Shown here: piece by piece, positions 12,616-22,850 of the stretch
Layout: each line of letters opens with the position of its first letter
How positions within the stretch are numbered: the first letter of the stretch is position 1
Assembly: GCF_027580225.2 (NCBI RefSeq)
Contig: NC_073358.2
Span: 43,314,501 to 43,378,500, forward strand
Length of the DNA: 64,000 nucleotides
Direction of reading: 5' to 3'
Source of the DNA: Misgurnus anguillicaudatus
Taxonomy: Eukaryota > Chordata > Actinopteri > Cypriniformes > Cobitidae
The notes under the pieces: generated by a model
The model's database searches: none
Told to the model about the DNA's origin: nothing
What the model saw: the letters and a program-made list of their open reading frames with translations, nothing else
Program-made: the position numbers and the translations under genes

Positions 12616-13052
12616 CCCTTTAACTCTTTCCCTGCCATTGACGAGTTAACTTGTCAATTTAGAAAAAACGCTTCCCTGCCAAAGACGAGTATTTCCGCAA
12701 CTTACTAAATCCGAAAGTATTACCCTAGGGCAAACAGCTGTATGTCCGTGTAAGTTTTAAAGATCACTCTGCATCTGATCTCTTTCAAAAGTCCTTCACA
12801 AAAATGCAATAATCTCAGCTTTTTGCTCATAATTAGTGTTTTTGAAGAAACCTACCCATATTTGAGAGGTGATAAAAAGAGTAATAATAAAGGTAGTATG
12901 ATACTTTTTTTTTTTGAAAGCAGAGGACTGTTTTTAATTTGATATATTGTATGTTTACAATAGAACATTTTCTGAAAGGCATTCAACTTTTGTGAAAATC
13001 ATGAAAAATGCTGCCGCTGTTTAAAAAAAAAACTCTGGCGGGGAAAGAGTTA
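12616..13052. mobile_element. MITE with TTAACTCTTTCCCTGCC ends
   Basis: The left end TTAACTCTTTCCCTGCC is matched by the complement of the right end GGCGGGGAAAGAGTTAA. The same family occurs at 36661-37815 and 39686-40178. The interior includes a poly-T run and is non-coding. Confidence 0.85.
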
Positions 13053-13079
13053 AGTATAAGATGTACTTTAAGTCTCGTG

Positions 13080-13510
13080 TGTTTCGAATGTTTCTGTGAC
13101 GTTTCAGCTCAAAATACCCCACAAATCATTTTTTATAGCATGTTCAAAATCCCCCTATTTGGGTGGTAGCAAAAAAAATGAGTGTACCTTTAAATGCAAA
13201 TGAGCTACTGCTTTTGGTTAAAAATAGATCTGATTTCTGTAAATACAGTATGGGACAATAGTATCTTTAGCCGCATTAGTGCTACAATTAGTGCTGCAAG
13301 CAATCAGACAGTGGATGTGGGCGGGGCTTTGTTAGTGTGACATCACATTAACAAGAGAATCAAAATAGCATGTCTAATGAGACTGCTCTGGTTTATTGGG
13401 CATTTAAAAAGGAGTAGGTGGATTTTTCATTAAAGGGGGGTTGTGTTTACACATTTAGACACAATTATGTTGAAAAACCATGTAAAAGTGGATTTTGCAT
13501 AATATGGGTA
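13080..13510. mobile_element. Decayed copy of the GGGGACATTTCAC MITE family
   Basis: The words AGCTCAAAATACC, TTAAATGCAAATGAGCT and GTGTGACATCACA follow the order seen in the better copies at 32826 and 54184, but with large differences and a distinct insertion between them. The element is old. Confidence 0.4.
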
Positions 13511-14632
13511 ATCTTTTTAGTATAAAACTGAATGGGTTTTGGCCTTATTACGCACTTGACATTTTTAACCCATCGTGCATTTAACATGCCTTTGGTCACA
13601 ACGTGGGCAGTAAGCTAATCAGGACTAGCATTTAGCCATCTGAATGCTATATTTGTTCTTCTTCAGACATTTGGTTATTAATATGTATCGAGGATATGGC
13701 CCATATTCTGTTCAGATGGGACAGGTAAAAGTATAGCAAGAATATGAGTAAATACTACAGCATTTTCTTAGCAAGCTCTTCTAAACATAGATGCACACAC
13801 ACACACACACAAATACACACAATTTCCAGTATTTGACAAAGGACTCGGGAGGCCTGGCACTATAAATTCTGTCAATGCCAGGAAAATACAGGTAAAGTTT
13901 TTGGGGAAATGTCTTGTCGAAAAAGATTCTCTAAACTCAGGACTCCCAAGCGTGCTGGTAGAATGAGATGGAGTTGGTGTCTTTCTGAACTCGGCAAGAT
14001 AGCTCAGATCCAGCAGGGCTGTCACACAGTGCATAAACACACACACACCGAAAGGAAAACGCACATATGTACTTGACTAGCATCCACACACTGGCTGCTT
14101 GACGGGGGGCGTGTCCTGGAGGGTGTGTGGGCGGGAGCACATCTGTGACTGGCAGTTGATGGACAGCTGCGGTGTGTGTGCATGTCAGTGGTGTGGATTG
14201 ATGGTACATTGATGCCAAGATGCAGACTGCGAGAGAGGAATTAGCACGAAGAGGAGACGGAATCCCGCTGTCAGAAACTCGTCAAACGTGTGCTGTGTGG
14301 TGTTGCTAACTCAAAGAGGGTGGGGGCGGTAGAGGAATGGATATGGACGAATACATGCATGTTGTGTGTCTATGATGTTTTTCAAAAAAAACCAAAGTAG
14401 CCACTATATTAAAATGACACTTAGGGGTCACATGGTACAATTTTGAAATATACAGTACATTTTTGCAACCCTGCTTTAGTGTGTATTGTGTCTTTTATGC
14501 AGACAGGAGGCAGACTTAAAAATATGAGGATTAAAAGTAAAGTTTATTGCATTAGAGAATGCATAAATAGGTAGTTTAATGCATTCTAACCACATGTTGA
14601 TTTATTATTTCAACACTTTCCTTTAGACGTTA
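13511..14632. other. No gene recognised; short CA runs
   Basis: CA-rich runs occur at 13793-13811 and 14036-14048. Overlapping minus-strand frames at 13768-14218 read through these and have no domain signal. Nothing else could be supported. Confidence 0.45.
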
Positions 14633-14673
14633 AAAAGAGATCACCCAAAAATGAAAATTCTGTCATCTTTTAC

Positions 14674-15164
14674 CATAAATGATGGACGACACGACGTCGC
14701 CTCCCTCCCATTGTAATGAATCGAAGCCAAAAATGTCCGACCATGGTCGCGCCAATGTACGTAAAAACGTCAGTTTGGAGCCAAGGCATGCACAGAAGAA
14801 ATCGTCCGTGGAGCCAGAGGCGAAGCCGCTGTAACAAACTTTTGCCCAAAAGCTTGCGCGACCAATTCAACCACTCAAATCATAATGACAAGCCCCGTTT
14901 CTATAGCATTAAATTACTAGCTAAAATGAAACTTATCACAAAACTGAACACTTGAACATATATCAGCGTGATAACAACTACTTGAAAGGACCAAAACCAT
15001 CTTTCGGAAACTTTTATTGGAAGTGTAAATATTTTTTTATTTAGAGCAGAGTCCCATTCTTTTGAATGGAGAGGGTGGGGTTTATGACTTGTACTGCAGC
15101 AAGCCACCAGGGGGCGATCAAAGAGACATTGGCTTCACTTTTCAAGACTTATGAGGCACACCCG
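14674..15164. mobile_element. 491-bp insertion with 8-bp TSD and no obvious TIR
   Basis: TCTTTTAC is present directly on both sides (14666-14673 and 15165-15172), so this is one insertion event. The two ends do not complement each other, which argues against a simple MITE and allows a retroposed origin or a hAT with decayed ends. Near its right end it carries GCCACCAGGGGGCGATC. Neighbouring text resembles a widespread fish repeat. No coding function is evident. Confidence 0.7.
15104..15117 (+). promoter_or_regulatory. CTCF-like motif on a transposed segment
   Basis: CCACCAGGGGGCGA fits the vertebrate CTCF core CCASYAGRKGGCRS at 13 of 14 positions, failing only at the last. Sequence match alone does not show occupancy. 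Confidence 0.45.
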
Positions 15165-15354
15165 TCTTTTACTCACCGTCATGTTGTTTCTTACCTGCAT
15201 GATTTTTTTTATATTGAACACAAAGAAGGATATTTTGAGTAAAGATTGTAACCAAACAGTTTTTGAGCACCATTGACTTTTTTCTTACTATGAAAGTCAG
15301 TGGTGCTTCTGTGTCCTGCTTCATTACAAAATCTTCCTTTGTGTTACAGTCTAT

Positions 15355-15508
15355 TTTTTATTTATTTTTATTTTATTTATATAGCGCTTTTCACAATTGT
15401 TTAATTGTTTCAAAGCAGCTTTACACTAATAGATGCAGGAAAAAAACAGAACAATCATAAAACATAAACAGCAGTATACAGCGGTTAAGATTAACTATAC
15501 AGTCGCCA
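15355..15508. repeat. Interspersed repeat containing TATATAGCGCTTTTCACA
   Basis: TTTATATAGCGCTTTTCACA followed by GTTTCAAAGCAGCTTTACA is a sequence I recognise as a common fish dispersed repeat of uncertain class. Only this copy occurs in the window. Confidence 0.5.
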
Positions 15509-15510
15509 TA

Positions 15511-15961
15511 ATGCTGCGTTCACACCAGCCGCGGTAGAGGCGTGAAGCGCGAGTTATTTCAATGTTAAGTCAACATGAAGACGCGTTGATGCACGTCTTG
15601 AGGTCTCGCGGCGTAGACGCGTTCAGCCCTAATTCGCGTGTATATTTTGGGTGAATGGCTTGAATTGAGCTTTGTCGCGGCAAACACGCGAGTTGAAAAA
15701 TTTGAGCTTTGGCGGAAAAAAAGCACCGCGATAACCAATCAGGAGCTTGCTATAGTAGTGACGTGATTACAGGAAGCGAGCAAAGTCGCAGAAGCCCCTC
15801 CCATGACGCGAATTTCCGCTTGAATGTCTCCATGACTGGAATTTCACGTGCGGCTTTCACGCCTGAATGAAGCGAGTAAACTCAAACTGTTCAAGAGGCA
15901 AACTAGGCGCTGTACACGCAAATTTAACGCCTCAAACGCGGCTCAAACGTGTGAACACACG
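15511..15961. mobile_element. MITE, GTTCACACCAG family, copy 3 (near full length)
   Basis: It begins ATGCTGCGTTCACACCAGCC and ends near GCGGCTCAAACGTGTGAAC. The interior shares AAGCCCCTCCCATGA and GTGATTACAGGAAGCGAG with copies 1, 2 and 4. It is the most complete uninterrupted copy here. Confidence 0.8.
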
Positions 15962-16456
15962 GTCAAATGGGAGTAGAGATTGTCTTATTTTCCCCTCAGT
16001 GACATATATCCGAGTAAAACCGGCTTCTGAAATGAAATAAGACAGGGTTGGATTTGAATTCGTCCATCGATCTGATTGGATCGTTTGAAGTTGAGTCGTG
16101 TTGCTAATTGCTAATCGCTGTGATCTTTTCCCGGACCTCACCCACCATACCATATGTCCGGAAGTAAAGTGAGATCGTTTTGAGAAGAGGAGGAGATTTG
16201 CGTTTTGATTAAAGATTATGAGGAACATGATTTTTTTAAAATAATGAAGCTCACAGATAAGTAATTTGTAAAAAAAATACCCCAAGTTTTTCATTTTAAT
16301 TTCATTGTGACTTTAAGCAAAATTGTGTTTAGCAAAAATAATTGTCAGTTTTGATTTCATGGGGACTGAAGTTACCAAATAAGTAATTTTTACGCTACTA
16401 ATATTTACTTTGCTGGTGATAGAAAAAAACACTCTTCGTGACGTATTAAGATAATG
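15962..16456. other. No feature recognised
   Basis: The open frame on the minus strand (15932-16294) overlaps the end of the MITE and lacks domain-like composition. Nothing else is supportable. Confidence 0.45.
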
Positions 16457-16463
16457 CAGCCGT

Positions 16464-16808
16464 ATGGGCGATAGAGACTCCCTTTTTCGTAAGGTTCTTC
16501 CTCACATTTCTCACTGTATTCCTGAAGATGCTGACAGAGAATTTCTCTTCACCACCTTATTGGTTGGGCTCAATATAAGCCTAAAAAAGCAAGCACAGAC
16601 AAATACTTGGGAACAAAATCCACTGGAAATAATATACCATCTGGACACCTTTTGCAGAGGCCTACCATTTTCTCCACAATATGATTTAAGTGCAATAATT
16701 CTAATCTTACAATACATACAGAACAACGCCATTGAATCGAGACAGCAGCTGTGGAGAGCCCAGGAGAGAGAGAGAGGCAGAGAGATTAGTGTGTTGATAT
16801 TGGGTTGA
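16464..16808 (+). CDS. Protein-like ORF, possible exon or pseudogene of unknown gene
   Basis: The 114-residue frame has balanced, protein-like composition: an acidic-basic start, a leucine-rich segment at residues 30-38, a TWEQNPLEIIYHLDTFC stretch at about 48-64, and an ILILQYIQ helix at about 80-87. It reads like an alpha-helical soluble protein. Splice evidence is poor. A pyrimidine-rich run before AG at 16537 could be an acceptor, and no GT donor of quality ends the frame before the stop. The last 20 residues come partly from a GAGAGA run. I do not recognise the family. It could be a terminal exon, a processed pseudogene piece or a chance frame. Confidence 0.3.
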   Translation: MGDRDSLFRKVLPHISHCIPEDADREFLFTTLLVGLNISLKKQAQTNTWEQNPLEIIYHLDTFCRGLPFSPQYDLSAIILILQYIQNNAIESRQQLWRAQERERGREISVLILG

Positions 16809-16871
16809 GATTCTGCATCAGAATGCATATACTGTATGCTATAGTGGAGATATCACATACTGTACACTTAT

Positions 16872-17330
16872 TCAGTGGGGAAAATAAGTATTTGACACAT
16901 TAGCATTTTTATAAGTAAGAGGATCTTAAGTGGGCTATTGACACAAAATATCCACCAGATGTAGCCATCAAGCTAAATATAGAAATCAGAACATTTAAGT
17001 ATACAAGTTGAGTCATAATAAATAAAGTGAAATGACAGGTACAGTGTAATAAGTATTGAACACATGAAGAGAACAAGGTGCATAAAAAGCCAGGAGATCA
17101 CCTGAAATCTGTCAGTATTGAGAAAGAAACCCTGCCCCCTATCAGTACTAATTGATATCAGCTGCTTTAGTCCTAATTGATGGCCTGTAAAGGCTTCTCT
17201 TTACCCAGGAGGCACACAGGAAAGACTTCATGATGAGTTAAAGGAAAGAACTCTCTCAATATCTTTGCAATCTTTTTGTTGAATGGGGGAATGGTTATAG
17301 GCGCATTTCCAGAATGCTGAATGTTCCTGT
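16872..17330 (+). mobile_element. Tc1-like transposon, 5' fossil
   Basis: It starts with CAGTGGGGAAAATAAGTATT, the terminus of a fish Tc1-like family, followed by untranslated leader text. At 17233 an ATG opens a frame that, after one stop, reads RKELSQ and NLFVE-like residues, as expected for a Tc1 transposase N-terminus. The 3' half is absent. The same terminus lies in the opposite orientation at 46585-46765. Confidence 0.75.
17233..17330 (+). pseudogene. Tc1 transposase N-terminal fragment (dead)
   Basis: The reading frame begins with ATG AGT then TAA, so it is closed by a stop at codon 3. The following codons still encode the Lys-Glu-Leu-Ser-Gln motif typical of the start of Tc1 transposases in fish. 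Only about 30 codons survive, and no DDE catalytic region is present. Confidence 0.55.
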
Positions 17331-18290
17331 TTAATTCTTACTGACCAGATTTGCTTGCTTCCCTGTATTTTTAATTAAACTCAAAAGGATGCTTGTGTGA
17401 TAGGTGTTGATAATACAGTAGCTACCTGTAATTAAAGAGTTACTGTATATGAGAAGAGCACTCAAGAAAATTCTGCAGTTTTTTTGCCAGCACCATATTG
17501 GACAGATGTGTGCGTATGTGTCAAAGTGAACAAACCACCTTTCTCCCTAACAAGGCCCCAGATTTACATCCGACACCTCATCTGCTGTCATGCAAATTCT
17601 CATGAGTTTATTTGTTTGTGTGTCATGATATTCAAAAAGGTCAAAGGCTTGGATGACATTCACTGTAGGCATGCGCGTGTGGCTTTGTGCCTCATTTCTG
17701 CTCCCTCCCTGTTTTGCCTTTCGGCCTTTTTTAAGTTTCTGTCAATACTTCTGGCTATGTTTTTGAAAGCACGCATATTCACACTTGCACATAATGCATG
17801 CGCATACACGCGCAGCTGCTTATGCATACGCACAGACACGTGTCTCATTTGCAGTTTTGTTTTTTACCAGAGGACTGTCTGTTTGGTGCGGCGCTGAACC
17901 GGAGGGTAAATAAAACAAAAACCAACTTTCTCCTTTCCCTGCCTGTTTTAGTCTTTCTTCCCCTAGCACTTGAGTTTATCCTCAGATGGGAGCCATCCAC
18001 TCGGCAACAATGATTCCCTAATTGGTGTTAAAGTCCCCTGTAACTACATTTTGCATAATAGAATGTATAATTATGCCAGTGCTCTGCCTCTAAGGGCTAA
18101 TCGTCCTGCTCTGAGCGCCGCTCTCTACATCTCCTTGTTAGCGCCATCATTAATGCAGCTCTCTTTAAAATGCTGTTGCGTTTCATCATCGACTAATCCT
18201 TGTCTAAAAATTGCTAACCAAACAATTCGATCGGGTCGACTGCTCAACAGTTTATATGGTTATATATGGAGGAATAATACACAGATTTCT
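17331..18290. promoter_or_regulatory. Repeat-free block, candidate conserved non-coding sequence
   Basis: This stretch is free of the terminal repeats that fill the surrounding DNA. It contains clustered developmental transcription-factor-like words: TCATGCAAATTCTCATGA (octamer) at about 17588, TTTGCATAATAG at about 18050, TAATTATGC, GCGCCATCATTAATGCAG and GGGCTAATCGTCC. Long frames in it (17484-18302) shift without splice sites. The conservation is a guess from composition, not measured. Confidence 0.3.
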
Positions 18291-18299
18291 GTTTGTTTT

Positions 18300-18872
18300 T
18301 AATCATGTTTTTATTTTTTATCTTTCTCTTCTTACTTTCTCCTCTTTCTCTTCTTACTTTCTTTTTCTTCTTAATTTTTCCTGCTCTCAACCTCTCTTTC
18401 TTTCTTTCTTTCCCCTCACTGTAAAAAATACTTTGCTGCCTTAAAAAATTTTGTTGAATCAACTAGGATTTACAAGTCATTTCAACTTACTATTATTTAT
18501 CTTGACTAGAGATGAGTTGTTATAACTACAAGTGAGTTGTTATAACTTATAAAATTAAGTTGACTTTTCTCAACTATATTTTATAAGTTGTGACAACTCA
18601 TCTCTGTTGGCATGACTTGTAAATCTGAGTGGATTTAACAAAAAAATTTAAGGCAGCAAAGTATTTTTTACAGTGCTGTTGCCCTTCTGTTTTCTATTCT
18701 TCCTTCCTGTTCTCCACCTTTCTTTCTTTCTTTCTTCCTTTCTCTCTTTCTTTCTTTCTTTCTTTCTTTCTCTTCTTCTTTTCTTTCTCTTCTTCTTTTC
18801 TTTCTCTTCTTCCTTTCTTTACATCTATACATTTTTCCTATTCTCCACCTTTCTATCTTTCTTTCTTTTCCT

Positions 18873-18924
<52 letters not shown>

Positions 18925-19293
18925 TTCCCCCTGTTGCACTTGCTTTATTTCTATCCTTCCTTCCTGTTCTCCACTGTTGTGTTTCTTTCTTTCTTTCTTT
19001 GCATTTCTCTGTCCTTCTTTCTCCCTCTCACCATTTGTTCCTTCCTTTTTCCTGTCCTTTCCTTTCTTTCTTCATTTTTTTCTTTCTTTCTTTTTTCTTT
19101 CTTTCTTTCTCTTCTTTCGTTCTACCTTTCTCCCTCTCCTTTCCTCCCTTTTTCCTGTCATTTCCTTCTGTTTTCAGTCTTTCTTTCCTTCCTTCTTTCT
19201 TTCTTTCTTTCTACACTTCTCCCTCTAATTTCCTTTCCTTCCTTTTCCTGTCATTTCCTTCTGTTTTCAGTCTTCTTTCTTCCCTTCCTTTTT

Positions 19294-19368
<75 letters not shown>

Positions 19369-19676
19369 ACATTTCTCCCTCTCATTTCCTTTCCTTCCTT
19401 TTTCCTGTCATTTCCTTCTGTTTTCAGTCTTTCTTTCTTTTTTCCCTTCTTTCTTTCTTTCTTTTTTGCCTTTCTTTCTTTTTTTTCTTTCTTGTCTTTC
19501 TGCCTTTCTTTCTTTCCTGCCTTTCTTTCTTTCCTGCCTTTCCTTCTGCTTTCAGTCTTTCTTCCTTTCCTGCTTTTCTTTCTTTCTTTCTTTCTCTTCT
19601 TTCTTTCTACCTTTCTCCCTCTCACCCATTTCCTTCTTTTTTCCTGTCCTTTTTTCTGTTTTCAGTCTTTGTTTTT

Positions 19677-19774
<98 letters not shown>

Positions 19775-20048
19775 ACCTTTCTACCTTTCTCCCTCTCACC
19801 CCTTTTCCTTCCTTTTCCCTGTCCTTTCTTTCTGTTTTCAGTCTTTCTTTTTTCTTTTTCCTGTCCTTTCTTTCTGCTTTCTTTCTTTCTTTCCTTCCTC
19901 CGCCCGTTGCCCTTCTTTTATTTCTATCCTTTCTTCCTGTTCTCTATCTTTGTTTCTTTTTTGTTTTTTTATTTGTTTCTATCCTTTGTTCCTTCCTTCC
20001 TTCTTCCCCATGTTGCCCTTGCTTTATTTCTATCCTTTCTTCCTGTTC

Positions 20049-20099
<51 letters not shown>

Positions 20100-20715
20100 C
20101 TTCTTCTTTTCTTTCTCTTTCTTCCTTTTCTTTACATCTATCCTTGTTCCTGTTCTCCAGCTTTCTTTATTTCATTTGTTTATTTGTTCCTTCCTTCTTT
20201 CCTTCTTCCCAATGTTGCCCTTCCTGTATTTCTGTCCTTACTTTGTGTTCTCTACCTTTCTTTCTTTCTTTCTTTCTTTCTTTCCTTTGTTCCTTCCTTC
20301 CTTCTTCCCCATGTTGCCCTTCTTTTATTTCTATCCTTTCTTCCTGTTCTCTACCTTTCTTTCTTTCTTTCTTTCTCTTATTCTTTTCTTTCTCTTTCTT
20401 CCGTACTTTACATCTATCCTTTTTCCTGTTCTCCAGCTTTCTATCTTTCATTCTTTCTTTCTTTTGTCATTTATTTGTTTATTTGTTTATTTGTTCCTTC
20501 CTTCCTTCCTTCCTTCTTCCCCATGTTGCCCTTCCTGTATTTCTGTCCTTACTTTGTGTTCTCTACCTTTCTTTCTTTCCTTTGTTCCTTCCTTCCTTCT
20601 TCCCCATGTTGCCCTTCTTTTATTTCTATCTTTTCTTCCTGTTCTCCACCTTTCTTTCTTTCTTTCTTTTTTCCTTCTCTTTTTCCTTAGTTTGTTTGTT
20701 TCTTTCTTTCTTCAC
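18300..20715 (+). repeat. 2.4-kb polypyrimidine (CTTT)n tract with higher-order units
   Basis: The plus strand is almost entirely C and T. Pure (TTTC)n runs alternate with two recurring non-simple units. Type A contains TTCCTGTCATTTCCTTCTG then TTTTCAGTC (copies near 19150, 19245, 19405, 19650 and 19820). Type B contains CATGTTGCCCTTC or a variant, then TTCCTGTTCTC (near 18960, 19915, 20010, 20205, 20310, 20520 and 20600). Very long Phe/Ser/Leu frames on the plus strand, and Lys/Arg/Glu frames on the minus strand, arise because the tract has almost no stops. They are not genes. Such tracts can form triplex DNA. Confidence 0.95.
18417..18675. mobile_element. 259-bp palindromic MITE, CACTGTAAAAAATAC family, copy 1
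   Basis: The ends CACTGTAAAAAATACTTTGC and its complement are exact for about 20 bases, and the arms continue to pair through the CAAGTCAT and GATGAGTTG segments. CACTG termini fit CACTA/EnSpm-like elements. It sits inside the polypyrimidine tract, which resumes on its right side, so it inserted into it. Copy 2 is at 21863-22121. Confidence 0.9.
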
Positions 20716-21773
20716 ATGATCACCTGATGCTTCCCACAAGATGCAGTAATTACCTATGTTTTGATTCAGAGACTTTAAATACTCGTTGAACAGGCAAGAA
20801 GACCTGAGCCCCAGTGAGCAGCCATTAGATCATCCACAGTGTTTTGTCTGTACCAACCCTAACATTAAACATTTATACATACACCATTTAGCTGGGATAT
20901 TGTACTATTACTGCTAATGGATGTTTCATACGGAGATGTTTGATTGAGACCGTTAGACACACAAAACACGTATTACTCAACACAAACACACAATTAAAGA
21001 GAAGGAGAATCACACACGCAGCCAAACACACACAGGGAAATGGGCTCTGGACAGTGTGGTCACCTGGTGATGTGGAGATGAGAAATGGGAGTGTGGGTGT
21101 AAAGCTAATTTGATGGAAACTTATTTTCATTAACCAGAGGAAATGTGTTTCATGTGTACTGTTCTTAATTCATGCTCGCAGGTTTCTAGATTCGGTTTTC
21201 ACATGAGTGGCAAAAAAGGTTAATACAGCTCATTTTTCTTTTTTCAGAAAACATTCATTTAGCAGTACGCCAAACAAACGCACAAGGAAAACACCCTGTC
21301 AGGGAAAACATTAGACTCCTGAAGCAGAATAATTAAAACTAATCTTCATTTAATGTGTACGTGGCGCCTGACTTTCTCTTGCTGTTTTTTTGTGTTTTTA
21401 CATGTTGTGTGTTAATATAGAGTGGTATTAAGGTACGTCATCTTAATTTCTTAGGGTTTTTTTTCCAACACATATTTATATTACCTAGTCTGAAGCAGAA
21501 CACTTCTGAATCAATTTAGTCTCTCGTAAGTTGGTTAAAATTATTTATTGGGCATCCTGGTACTATAAAATCCTTGTTCACTCAAAGTGATGTTTTACTT
21601 TGAACTTTTTAAGCTTTAAAATGCAGTGGATTTGAGTCTGGTTTGCGTCATATCCTGGTCCCATTTTCCTGCTTTGTCTTGTCTTGTTTTGCCTCCACTT
21701 TTCTCTGTTAGTAAAATGTTTGTAAAGATTGGTTTGCATAGATTTCAACAAATAGAAAAGTGAGAGAGAAATG
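20716..21773. other. No feature recognised
   Basis: About 1 kb of unique-looking sequence. Short minus-strand frames at 20888-21130 and 21578-21781 show no exon evidence. Confidence 0.45.
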
Positions 21774-22352
21774 GGATGCATAACGATTAATCAGGATTAA
21801 TCTATAGCAGAATAAAAGTTTTTCATCAAATATGTCTGTGAACTGTGTATAATAATTATGTACACTGTAAAAAATACTTTGCTGCCTTAACATTTTTTGT
21901 TGAATCAACTCGGGTTTACAAGTCATTTCAACTTACTATTATTTATCTTGACTAGAGATGAGTTGTTAAATCTACAGGTGAGTTGTTATAACTTATAAAA
22001 TTAAGTTGACTTTTCTCAACTATATTTTATTAGTTGTGACAACTCATCTCTGTTGACATGACTTGTAAATCTGAGTTGATTTAACAAAAAAATTTACGGC
22101 AGCAAAGTATTTTTTACAGTGTATATATAAATATGCACACATGCATGTATAATTATTATACTTTTTTTATATATTTACATTAATATATAATATAAATGGC
22201 ACACAAATATACAAATGTATATACACATGTTAACATTCCTTAAATATATACATGCATGTGCAAGTTATTATACACACTTCACACACATATATGATGTAAA
22301 CAAAAACTTTTATTCTGCTATAGATTAATTGCGATTAATTGTTATGCATCCG
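21774..22352. mobile_element. MITE with GGATGCATAAC ends, split by a CACTG MITE
   Basis: The left end (GGATGCATAACGATTAATC then CTATAGCAGAATAAAAG) is the complement of the right end at 22303-22352. The interior is occupied by the 259-bp MITE at 21863-22121 plus AT-rich sequence with ATATAC repeats. Confidence 0.8.
21863..22121. mobile_element. 259-bp palindromic MITE, CACTGTAAAAAATAC family, copy 2
   Basis: It is identical in length to the copy at 18417-18675, and by eye differs at only about ten positions. A TA-like dinucleotide on each side may be the target duplication. High similarity over 3.4 kb suggests recent transposition or local conversion. Confidence 0.9.
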
Positions 22353-22805
22353 TACATGTAACTTTTTTTAAAGATGGAAGTGTTTTTTTATGAAAAATTC
22401 ATTCATTTGTAAAACAACGTGATTAAGTAAAATGTTGACTAAATTTAAATGTGAAATGTGGAACAGCGTATGATCACAGTGATGTAAAGCAGGTCTTGTT
22501 TTGAAAGCTTGTCTGTGATTGGTTGAATTAGCTTCTATTAAAAAGAGTGTAATGCTGTGAGTTTGTCAGAGCAGAAGAGACGGCCATGCATAATTTAGCG
22601 ACGTAATGAATGCAGGACGTCTGTATGTGCTTGTGTCAAAATGATCAAGCTCATAAGAAGATGCAGAGAGTCCCCCCCAATTAAAAGAGACAGGATCAAT
22701 CCAATCACAACACTATCCATGTATGTACACCTGTATACCAATAAAAATAGGTCTAATTAAATTACACAATATATATACAAACAGAAAAGACTTTATGCGT
22801 ATTTC

Positions 22806-22812
22806 CCTCTCT

Positions 22813-22846
<34 letters not shown>
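22806..22846. repeat. (TC)n microsatellite
   Basis: CT dinucleotides run through 22814-22846 with an impure start. Confidence 0.9.

Positions 22847-22850
<4 letters not shown>

Larger units (their letters stand above)
14633..15345. mobile_element. TTAAAGGAATAGTTCACCC MITE interrupted by a 491-bp insertion
   Basis: The left half (14633-14673) carries CACCCAAAAATGAAAATTCT. The right half (15165-15345) resumes with TCACCGTCATGTTGTTTCTT, giving the family text when joined over one copy of TCTTTTAC. Confidence 0.75.

Noticed and set aside
19251..20451. Minus-strand Lys/Arg/Glu-rich frames
   Set aside because: They are the complement of the same polypyrimidine tract, not charged coiled-coil proteins.
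18629..20727. Very long plus-strand reading frames (to 684 codons) of Phe, Ser and Leu
   Set aside because: They come from a polypyrimidine tract that cannot encode TAA, TAG or TGA easily. All three frames stay open, composition is uniform, and there is no start context or domain.
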